Part shown: piece after piece, positions 54,641 through 64,000 of the stretch
How positions within the stretch are numbered: the stretch's first letter is position 1
Layout: each line of letters begins with the position of its first letter
Assembly: GCF_014356525.2 (NCBI RefSeq)
Contig: NC_052508.1
Coordinates: 41,485,858-41,549,857 of the forward strand
Length of the DNA stretch: 64,000 nt
Source: Nilaparvata lugens
Taxonomy: Eukaryota; Arthropoda; Insecta; Hemiptera; Delphacidae
Direction: 5' to 3'
The notes under the pieces: model-generated
What the model saw: the letters and a program-made list of their open reading frames with translations, nothing else
Database searches by the model: none
What the model was told of the DNA's origin: nothing
Position numbers and translations under genes: made by a program

Positions 54641-57600
54641 CTCACCAAGTATAGTTTGTAGTCTACTACCCCTTTCTTACCTATCAAACACTCTCCTTCC
54701 CAACATTCTTCTTCTTCTTCTCCTTCATCATCTTCTTCCTTATCTTCTTTCGCATTCTCCTCTTCTCCTTTCCCTCCTTCACCTCCTTCTCTATCACCAC
54801 GACTGCCGCCAATTTCGTGTGCCACATCACCTCCGTTCGACAGAATCGAATGCCAACCAACACCAAATCTGCTGATAGTTCACTCAGCCCAACCCAACTC
54901 TTTATCAGCGGTGAACCATCAGCAGACACGTAAACATGTCTTATATTCAACTTTTATCATATTTTTTGCGTATGTTGTAGATTTTAACCTTTTAACCTTT
55001 TGATAACCATTATCAACAGCAGAATAAATTTCTACCACTGATATGATGATAAAACTATTTCTACCAATTAGTTCTACTCGGGAAGTATAGACAGCAATGG
55101 ATAGATTAAAGAAAGTGAGAAAGAATGATTGATGAAGTAAAAAGTATCAATCTGTGGGAAAGAATGTAGTGAACTTGTAGGCGTGAAGGCAGATTCTCAC
55201 ATATCAGTATCAGATACAGTATCAATAGAGTAAAGGTTTTCACTTCTTATGAGTTCTAATGGGGCTATTGCCACTCAGCCCGGCCAAGAGAGTATGTATA
55301 CCCCAATATAACTCATGGGAATAATATGCTCACTCAACCGGCAACGTTCATCAATGTGGGAATGATAATTATGTGGGAATCCACCTCAAAAGTTTGATCG
55401 AAAAAATAGATTGAATCAATGGCAGGATACGACTACGTCCTCCATGTCCGCAATCAAATTTTATTTTGCTTGTTTCATAATATGTTTATTTGAAGGGGAA
55501 AGAGGAGCATCAAGAAAAATCCAATCAATATTCTCAAGATCAGTAGCGTAGTGCCTAATTCTTTCAGTGAGCCAGAAGATAATTAAAAATTGTATCCAAT
55601 TTGGTGAAAGCGCTATTCAAATATTTGTAAACACCACCAGCTGAATCAAGAGCGGAAGAGTGGGAATGGAAGAGAATTATAACGACAAACCGGTGTTAGA
55701 GCTGTAACAGGGGATGTCGAGATCTGAATGAAGGAGAGCCGAAATATCGCTTCGAAATTGGAATTACACGGCTGCTACCCGCTGTCGGGGATATCTACGA
55801 ACAGAAAGGTAATTGGGAATGAGGTCGGATGAATGACTCAGACTAAAAGCTGCCGTTCAATCGTCGATGGAACGAGAGAAAGGAGGAGAGAAAGAGTAAA
55901 AGGGAGGGGTCTAATCGATCGAAGAAAGATAAACTACTGGAAAAACGCCAGCAGTCCTAGAAAAACTTTGCAGCGATGCGAAGGGAAACCCCACTCTGTT
56001 TCTCTCGTGTAATTCCGTCTTTTAACTTGCACTGCAAAAGCAGTTTGATGGCAGCTGAAACACTCTCTCTTTCGCTCTCCTCCCAAATTAATTTGTATCT
56101 CCACAGAGTGTTGACGTGATAAAAGTTCTACGAAAATCCGTCATCAAATTTCCAATACTGCGTCTCCCATCACAAACATCCAGAAATTGAAAGTGGATAT
56201 GTTTAGAGTAGCTGCTCCTCGAACTCACAACTTCCTATGACTGTTTTGGATAATTGGGGGTTTTGAAATGTCGCAGCAGACTTTCCTTCCCGTTCATATT
56301 GTTCAAATTACTCATAGCTCGACAATAACTTTCGGACTAGTTATCTTTGTATCAAAATCATGTTGCAATACGAGTACGTTGATCACACTTCCATCATTTC
56401 TCTGGTCAATTCAATTAGCACGAAAAAAAATGTTTCTTCCAAGCTACTTTTTACGTCCTAAGAAAGGTGGTAAATAATGATATATTTTAATATTGCTTCG
56501 AGTTCTGCAGCCTCCAATAGATCGAAGATGTTTGTCATCCTATTGGCCTGATCGATTCGACATTAATGGTTCTGAATGATAATACGTACATAGCAAAAAA
56601 AAAAAATCCATTACCATTCCCGAAATGTTCAGAATAATATAATTATGATGATATGATGATATATTATCATCATATCCCGTTGAAACAGCATACTTTGTTC
56701 AGTATTAACTTATAGAAATACTTATCGCAGTTATGACAGTAAAGATATTTGAGAGTTTCAATACTTCAAAAATGTAGGCTTACTGTATTAAAATGTTTGA
56801 AGTTGAAACAATGAACCTACCTCGAACCACCGTTAGAGTGTAAGTGTATTATAATATGCTTCAGAATCAAGCTAATTTGTAGTCTCATGAGCGTGCATGG
56901 TTCATTGTACAAAAATGTATAATGAGATACAGAGTTCTTAGAAATGTGAACTTTTCTCACTGCATCTTCAAACTGTTGGTCCGTCGGTGTGAATTACCAA
57001 AAGTATAGGGTCAGAAGTTGCGCACTCTTAATTAACTGGATATTAAGTTTCATCATCGTCAACGTGCAACATGAAACAATCCTTTCTTCCTCTTCACTCA
57101 CTCCGTATCAAATTATTTTTTGATAACCATGAGGAACCAAGACGGGAGACTTGCTTCATCTCGCTTGTTTCTACTTTGAAACTGAAATTCTTCCTAGCGC
57201 CTCAACGGTAAGATGATGAATAATTTATCCGGCCTTTATTGGGTCTATAGAGCTAGTAATTACGTTACCTCCCTGGAAAATTGAAGTGGCCTTTTTTTAA
57301 TGAGAAGAACAGTCTTTCCAAATCGTCCGCTTTGTTCCACAATGCTGGACCCGACAATGTCCGTAATGGATTTTGGGTATGCCACCTCTTTCAGAATAGC
57401 TCGTGGTGAAATATGCCATTAGTAACCATATCCCACCAAGAAGTGCGGAGGGATAATATCCCCCACCACTAGCCTGACCCTATTACGGGATGTCACAATA
57501 AATAATTAATTGAAATGAGCTGTTTTTCCGACCATTTATACCAGACGCGTTCTTTATTACTCCCTTTGCCAGAGTAGACCAAGAGGCTCGCACAGTTTAC

Positions 57601-58261
57601 AAAAGAGAATATTCTCAGTGATGGTGAATAATAGTAAAAATTCACCAAATGATTGGCACTTTAAATAAAAGATTTCTTCATTACGTACTTTGTTAAAACT
57701 TATTAGAAAAGCAAGTTGATGTAATTCACAAAGACCTTTGTTAATTCTCTAAGAAATATTATTCATACCTTCACTCTATTGAATATAGTTTCTACCTCAT
57801 TTGAAAATTAAAAATCAGGAGTAGGATTTGAATTTATCAAGTTTCTCTTGAAAAATGAACGACATAAGAGATTATTAATTCAAAACTAATTACTAATCAA
57901 TAACTCTCAATTACTCCAGATGCACTCAAGTAATGATTCGCAATTGAAATTAGCTGACTAGGAAAAGTGAATTTCCAAATTCGTTCTTTCTAATAACAAA
58001 AAGTGATTTAATAATAAGTAGTTCGTGATGGAAAACAACATTGAAGAGTTCATTGTATTACATCACAATTCTCGCATACTAGCATCTCTGCAGCAGACAC
58101 AAGACTGATACATCCCACTTACTTGATCAACTACAAAAAACTTCAATAGTTATCTATTTCCCTAATTTGAATCAATTATTTCCAAGTCCAACCATCGATA
58201 TTAGTTAATATCATGGAAACAACCCTAGAAATGAACACAGGGACATTGAAAATTGCATTGA
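54641..58261. other. Non-coding, no gene seen
   Basis: 3.6 kb without a supported gene. Two balanced-composition patches (55700-56100, with TGACTCAG near 55836; 57190-57560, with TAATTACGTTA and AATTAATTG) could be regulatory or old unique DNA. A run of ATGATGATAT repeats is near 56645. Confidence 0.4.
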
Positions 58262-58545
58262 AGGCTTATTATTATTGACCGAAGCGAAGATGAGGTCTGT
58301 TTTGACTCGATCGGATTTTCTCTGTTTGTTTGTACCGCAGTTACAGTCGCAGTTATTGTCCGATTTGGATGAAATTTGGTATGCAACGATTTTTGATAAA
58401 ACCTCCGGTTTTAATATAAATTGTGCTGCTCTAAAATGTGCTGTATTGAATGAATGGTTTCGTTCGAATGCTATCGATAGAGGAAAAGAGTTGTCAGCGG
58501 TGAACCTTGAAACGTCTGAACCGCTCCAAATCTGTATTTATTAAT
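58262..58545 (+). mobile_element. Dispersed repeat fragment (Helitron/MITE type)
   Basis: Contains TTATTATTGACCGAAGCGAA and a TGTTTGTTTGT-type run followed by GATTTGGATGAAATTTGG, phrases I associate with abundant arthropod repeats. The frame across it (89 codons) has no protein features. Boundaries uncertain. Confidence 0.35.
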
Positions 58546-58565
58546 TGAAGAAAACTTCTCACTTG

Positions 58566-58592
58566 AATAAGAATAAGAATAAGAATAAGAAT
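58566..58592 (+). repeat. (AATAAG)n, tail of minus-strand LINE-C
   Basis: Four to five AATAAG units; on the minus strand this is a CTTATT tail at the LINE 3' end. Confidence 0.8.
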
Positions 58593-59880
58593 GCTTTTAT
58601 TCCTTTGAGCACATAAAAAATGGCAATTGGAAACGTCAATACAATATAATATTAATTATAATTGAAATACATTGGTAAAAATACAATAACTATAAAATAA
58701 CTTGGGAACACATGTGTAAAATGAAGTGATTTTATATAACCATACACAGGAAATAATAGGAAACCATGGTCAGCCTTGTGGAAAATAGAAAAATCGATAA
58801 GCTCAATATGGCCATCCTAGAATTAAACTGAGTTGAAAAATTAAAGCTTGAAAAAGTTGTCCATTCTCATCTGGAAGAAGTCACCAAAAGAATATAGAGG
58901 GTTTTGCAAAAGAATGCCCTCCAGTTCAGATTTAAATCTGGACTCCTGCAAAACCCTTGCCGAACATGACAGCACATTAAAAAGCTTAAGGGAAATGTGC
59001 TTGGGACTTTTTAAAATCTTCCCCAACCTAGAATAAGGAACATCAATTTTATATCTGTTTCTTGTACTATAACTGTGCTCTTCATCTCTGCAAAGGAAAC
59101 TGTCTATTCTCCTCTTCACACTCATTAGAAGCCTAAATGCTACCATGCTATACACTGTCATAATTTTCTCCTTAATGAAGAGAGGCTTGCAATGTTCAAG
59201 ATAAGCGGCACCGGAGATTATCCTGATAGCTTTCTTTTGCAAAAGGAGTACCTTTTGGACATCTGGGGCACAGCCCCACAGTTCCAGACCGTAAACAAAG
59301 ACACTTTGAAAAAACGCAAAGTAACATGACCTCAGGTACTTTTTGGGGACTGATTTCCTTACACTACGAAGCAAGTATATGGATCTAGAGAGTTTAGAGC
59401 ATACACTATCTATGTGCTCACTCCAAGAAAGCTTTCGGTCAAGTGTGAGACCAAGAAGCCTGCCACTTCCTGCACCCTCAGCGACCTCAGTGATTTGTCT
59501 CAGTGCAAGCACCAACAACTGAGTTTTATCTCTATTCAGAAGCAAACCATTTGCACAGAACCACACTGCAGCCTCATCCTGACACTTGATCATTTTCTGC
59601 TGAAGAGCATTCAAGTCCCTATCCACAGTTACCATGGATGAGTCATCAGCATAACAGACGACCTTAGAACCAAGAATACTGTACTCAATATCGTTCATCA
59701 TGATTATAAAGAGTAGAGGCCCAAGAATGGATCCTTGAGGAACTCCATGAGGAACAGATAGAGGACTTGGGAGACTGGAGTTCACACACACAGTCTGACT
59801 TCTATCTCTCAAATATGACTGATTTGATTGTACCATTTCTTCCCTTTTCAACACGATATTTCCCTGTTTCATGGATGAAT
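58593..59880 (-). pseudogene. LINE-C, 5'-truncated RT (CR1/Jockey group)
   Basis: The open frame 58841-59872 on the minus strand encodes the RT from just before GVPQGSILGPLLF, through YADDSS (catalytic YADD intact), LLLNRDKTQLL, LGLTLDRKLSW, VYGLELWG, LQKKAIRII and a C-terminal STRNRY block to the stop. EN, fingers and motif A are missing: the copy is truncated near 59880, and the first ~15 codons of the frame are probably host sequence. The 3' UTR is ~250 bp. The surviving coding part has no frameshift, so the insertion is fairly recent. Confidence 0.85.
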
Positions 59881-61750
59881 AGTTTCTAGACCTACCGAAC
59901 CGGCCGGAGACATCACAGCTTAGTTAGTTAGCTCTTGTTTTCGCTTTAGTATGAGATCGGAAACCGACTTGTGAGCATAAACATTCTGCTTAGGCATAAC
60001 AAACCGCCATAACATTGAATCCACTTTTCATGAAAAACATTATTAGCAACCTCCTGTCATTGTCCCCAACATACCTATGTTATTTAGAATCATTTCCATC
60101 TCACTATCGTCTGTGAGACGATTCATGGTCTAAATTGCCTACTGCACATTCCATTTTTCTGTCAGTTGACCGATTTCTTATAATCAATTGTTAGAAAATT
60201 TGTAATATTGTAAATATGGGGATGATATGAAGGTACCTCCTTGAGAGACATTTATAAGTCCGGTATCCCTGGAAACAATGTCTTTAGCACTTTCAAAGGA
60301 GGAAATAATAAATGTCATGGATAAATCTTCACAATATACTGTACTTTCTTAATGGCCCTTCTCATTAGTTTAAAAGTTGTAGGCTATTCATGAGCGAGGT
60401 CTACTGTTCGCAGAACTACTAGTTGATCAGCACATACAGTGATCCATCGATGCTCATGTGTCCGATCGACTTAATTTACTTCTTGTTCTGAAGATTGGAA
60501 TTAATGACTCCCGAAAATCCATCAAGAATTCCAAGAATCTAGATTATCACCAACAATATGAACTCCCAATATCATGTAATATGGGGAATATTGAGATGTT
60601 TGAATTGTAGTTTTTTTGTGCCTCTCTTTCAGGTTGTTGAACTGATCAAAATTGAACTTAATTTTTTCAATATGAACTCCAGTGAACCTTGTTTTTGATT
60701 GTTAAAGAATTTATTCCTGCACGAAGTAAGCACCTAAATTTTTTGTTGCTATAAAAGATTTGCCAACTTGCTTCTTATCCATCCAAATTTTTGCAGTCTT
60801 CTAGCATTTCCATAGTGGAAGGGTTGGATTTCATAATGAAATTAATGCAAACATATTCAGAAATTTATTTGAACCGTGCGACCCCACGACGTTTTAACCT
60901 GAAATTAGGCCGGGCGCTCCACGTGTTTTCTTGAAAATTGGAAAATTTGAGTGGAAGAGCGGCAGTTCTAAGTGAATCGTCACCGCGAGAACATGTAGTC
61001 ACAGAACAAGTCTCGGCCTCTAAATTAAGCTTCGGCCTATTTAGATGGATAATCTCTTTCTTTTCATCTTATATAAATCAAAAGCATGTAGTCTGAAAAA
61101 TAGTACCGTAGTTAAAATGTTAACGTGAGTGATTGTGAGAGCCGATTTATTTGTTAAATTTTTGATTCCGTGGTGAGTGCCAAAATTATTTTATTAAGCT
61201 CGAATAGATTACCAGATAAATTGACCGAAGCCCTGAATTTATTGTAGAGTGAGTTAGTTAATTTTTGCCTAAATAAATATCAATCATGAATAATTGTGAT
61301 AAGTAGTAATATTATTTGAAATTAAATTTTCAATGTTGTAATTTTGAAACAAGTAATTGAATAAATAACCGGATTGGTTACAGTGAAGATTATGATTCGA
61401 TGTAACAGAATTTCAAACATGACCGATAATTCTATGTTTAAATACAACTAATAAATCAATGCCAGTAGCATTTCTACCAAAATCTTTCATTTGACGTTCC
61501 TGGCTCGTGATAAGTTGCTAAAACAAGTGTCGTTAAACAGTAGTGAAGATCTTGGCATTTGCATGAACGAATCCATCCAAAGCTCCCAACCGTGGATTCA
61601 AATAGTTTGAACAGGTTAATAGTTGAGAAGAGATTTGAAAAGCAATTATTATATATTTTCCGTGTTACAAAATGGGGTGCTAACAAAGTCCCCTGGCCTC
61701 CCACCAGGAGTAAATAAATGATGTAAATAATGATGTAAATAAAGTTTGGG
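59881..61750. other. Non-coding; contains third 35-bp motif
   Basis: No gene is supported; the frame at 61474-61704 (minus) lacks recognisable features. The motif at 60391-60423 and an E-box CACGTG near 60920 are the only items noted. Confidence 0.45.
60391..60423 (-). repeat. 35-bp dispersed motif, copy 3
   Basis: Reverse complement of the motif at 5101 and 8438. Confidence 0.55.
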
Positions 61751-61751
61751 G

Positions 61752-61836
61752 TAGTGTTATAGATGCCTCCACCCGTTACAATGATATCAGGTGTTTGGTA
61801 GTGTTATAAACATCTCCTCCCGTTACAATCATAATA
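61752..61836 (+). repeat. Tandem pair, 47-bp unit
   Basis: GTAGTGTTATA...CTCC-CCCGTTACAAT occurs at 61752 and 61799. CCCGTTACA followed by TGATATCAGGTG in the first unit looks like an LTR end next to a Met-tRNA-type primer site, so the pair may be relic LTR sequence. Confidence 0.45.
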
Positions 61837-61853
61837 ATGAACTCTTTTAACTA

Positions 61854-62050
61854 CTAGCAGATAACCCGTGCTCCGCACGGAATACTGGAATAAGTATTCT
61901 CCACAAATGTTCATGATACTATTATTCGCAGTACTCCGTGAATATGCGTTGCATACTGTATTCAGTACTGTCTGCTTTGAAATTTGAATAAGAATTAATT
62001 TCAAGAGAAATGCACACAAATTCGCAGTAAGGAAAATTGTCATTCTTATT
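61854..62050 (-). mobile_element. Helitron 3' end (minus)
   Basis: On the minus strand: a perfect hairpin CCGTGCGGAGCACGG, then GTTATCTG and CTAG at 61857-61854 followed by host T. This is the same end type as 7190 and 9437. The 5' limit is not identified; 62050 is arbitrary. Confidence 0.6.
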
Positions 62051-63883
62051 CAATGTCCATTAGATATTGATATACAGAGTGTTTCCGAACTCATTCACAA
62101 TAGTCTAGGGTATTGTTCCTGGGTACAAAACTTATTCAAATATAATTTAAAAACTGTCCGAAAGTTCTCAGTCTCTCACACAGACGCCATTTTTTCTCAA
62201 CAACTAAATAATGGCTGAACATACGGGAGTAGAATTTTTCGCAATGATTTATGACAACTAGAGAGATAACAGAACTTCAAGAAAGTACTGCAATTTTTCA
62301 AATTCATGTAGCAAAATGACAGTCATTTAGAATTCTATTTCTCGAATATTATTTCTTTATTCATTCCTTCATTAAAACAATGAGTAAACCTTCAAAATGA
62401 GGAAAAATAAGGTGACCTTGTGCTATTCCTCTCCCAAATTGAGATATAAGCTTACACATAGTCCGAAACAGGTTGATAACCGAAAAACCGATCATCTTAC
62501 AAAAAAAAAAACACGAGGATAACTTCTTTGGAAAAAGCCTGTAAACTAATTCGTTATTATTGAATTCGAAATTAAACTATTACACAGTTTTTGGCATAAC
62601 CCTGTTGTGCCTCCCCAAATAAGTGTGATAATTGTACATAATTTAATAAATTGATATTGATATTGATTTTTGAATTAGATTTCAATAGTATATTTGCAAG
62701 AGCATTAATTTTATAATGGTCCAAGAAGAATTGGAAATATTGGAAAGAGGTTCCTCTTTCTAAACTGCTTAGTTATCTTAGTCTTTCTTCACTCAACTTT
62801 GGCCTTGAATAGAACCAGCTTTCCAGGGCTTGACTGGTGATAGTTTTTCATTCTGTCATTCTATCTAGCTCTATTATCCGTTAATACCTGCCATGCTACT
62901 CTTCCAGGCGAATGACTGGAGCCAGAAGCCCTACTCAGGTGCACTATCCATTACTGCGAGGTTCGAGTGGCGGCCAGGCTCTATATGCAGGAGAACAGCT
63001 GATAGAGATGGACAGGTATGGGCAATGAGGCTTTGCACACTGCACTGAACAGTACACGGCAGATAGTAGGAGTACAACCGACCGAGTTGAAGAGGTTTTC
63101 CGAGTAACAAAAGATCCAATTTCACCACACGCAGGCCCACGAGCGCACAAGAGTTTGAGCCCTTACTTTTATTGTGCAAGTCTGTTGAACAGCCCTTAGC
63201 TAAGCCTCGTCAGCACTGCAGCCGTGACAAGAGGGAAGAAGAACGGAAGAGAGGAGCAGACAAGACAAGGTACTCAAATCTCTCTCTTTCCATGTAGTGT
63301 GGCTTCGTTCCTCCTCTATCAAACTATCATCTCTCTTCCTCAAACGCTCATCACTTCCCCTCCTCACAATACTCTCCTCTCTATCTATTCCAAAACTAGA
63401 CTTTTCTCATGTACATATCCTCTGAAATGTCATTCATTTCTAATAAACACACAATTTCAATTCAAACTTTACTACGAAATGATGTATCGAAGAGTGGGCA
63501 TCTCGTGAATGCTGTCACAAACTTCATTCTTGTTTTAGTGGCAGTGGACGATTTCAATGGAGTGTGAGAGGTCAATGGAAGAAATAGACATTGAAGAGAG
63601 TCTGGAGATTGATTTTATTAGTAGTATTTAAGTATAAATTATTTCGAGTTCCAAAATTATCCTATCATCAAGACTAGTGAAGGATTCATGGAAAATCAGA
63701 AGAGAGTTCTATTCTCATAATATAGAAATGTATTCCATGATTTGAAACTTTATTGATGTATTTTATATTGGAATGGAATTACTCGTATCAAGAGTCAAAG
63801 TCTTCTCTTTTCCTCTTTATGAAAATTTCTGAACTACAAAAAATCATTTTTTAATATAGTATATGTATAATATATAATTTTCT
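62051..63883. other. Non-coding, no gene seen
   Basis: A GC-richer part at 62900-63240 and a CT-rich part at 63280-63400. CAGAGTGTTTCCGAACTC near 62076 resembles a transposon terminus but no partner was found. Confidence 0.45.
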
Positions 63884-64000
63884 ACATTCCTTGCCACATT
63901 ACCATAGGTAAGGAAAGTATTGCTTTCCGAAAAAATCAAGGTACCCCAATTTCCAAATTTCTATACGTTTCAAGGTCCCCTGAGTCCAAAAAAGTGGTTT
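63884..64000 (+). mobile_element. Abundant dispersed repeat, cut by window edge
   Basis: The stretch from CCTTGCCACATTACCATAGG onward, with ACGTTTCAAGGTCCCCTGAG, corresponds from memory to a very common repeat in planthopper genomes. Only its first ~115 bp are visible. Confidence 0.4.

Noticed and set aside
52963..54875. Open frames of 119-304 codons
   Set aside because: Ser/Leu/Phe-rich translation of pyrimidine-rich DNA; no domain or start context.
58275..58544. 89-codon protein gene
   Set aside because: Sequence looks like a dispersed repeat; no protein motif.
61474..61704. Minus-strand 76-codon gene
   Set aside because: No recognisable motif and neighbours LTR-like tandem repeats.

Overview
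The window looks like repeat-dominated, AT-rich nuclear DNA from an arthropod, most likely a hemipteran. The evidence is insect-type non-LTR retrotransposons (RTE-like, Jockey, and CR1-group with coiled-coil or esterase ORF1), a Gypsy element with an envelope gene, Helitron ends, and at the right edge a repeat I associate from memory with planthopper genomes. I recognise no host protein-coding exon, rRNA or canonical tRNA. Almost everything interpretable is transposon-derived and mostly decayed. Many breaks are frameshifts or single stops, so the elements are moderately young.

Layout. 0-13 kb: two opposed RTE-like LINE fragments (732-1960 plus, 5507-6925 minus), a Jockey 3' fragment split by a 111-bp SINE-like insertion, several non-autonomous Helitron-like elements (one carrying a tRNA-like pol III promoter), and a 440-bp GAA tract. 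13.9-36.9 kb: a complex built on one LINE family (LINE-A). A 3' relic is followed head-to-tail by a copy with ORF1, endonuclease (EN) and reverse transcriptase (RT). Its EN is split by a 2.28-kb insertion of unknown class and its 3' part by a Polinton/Maverick-like element. A 6.17-kb stretch covering much of this (16792-22961) recurs almost identically at 27703-33871. The spacer holds a GC-rich minus-strand gag/protease remnant with SAP-like and CCHC motifs and a 147-bp tandem array. The second copy runs on through the rest of the Polinton-like element (32143-35764; TIRs over 700 bp, AG...CT-type ends, 6-bp target duplication GTATAA) to the LINE-A 3' end.

37.5-52.4 kb: a hairpin MITE, then a Gypsy/errantivirus-like element with a truncated 5' LTR, gag, pol, env and a full 606-bp 3' LTR. 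Gag and pol overlap in the -1 frame at two slippery heptamers followed by a stem-loop. A CR1-group LINE (LINE-B, with an SGNH-esterase ORF1) is inserted in the integrase zinc finger. 52.4-64 kb: mostly non-coding, with pyrimidine-rich tracts, a GC-rich island that may be a conserved regulatory element, a 5'-truncated LINE (LINE-C, minus), a Helitron 3' end and a dispersed repeat cut by the window edge.

The best candidate for something undescribed is the compact 3.6-kb Polinton-like element with a decayed capsid-like gene, together with the unclassified 2.28-kb insertion. The 6.17-kb duplication must first be tested as an assembly artefact. All identifications are by eye from motifs; no search was run.
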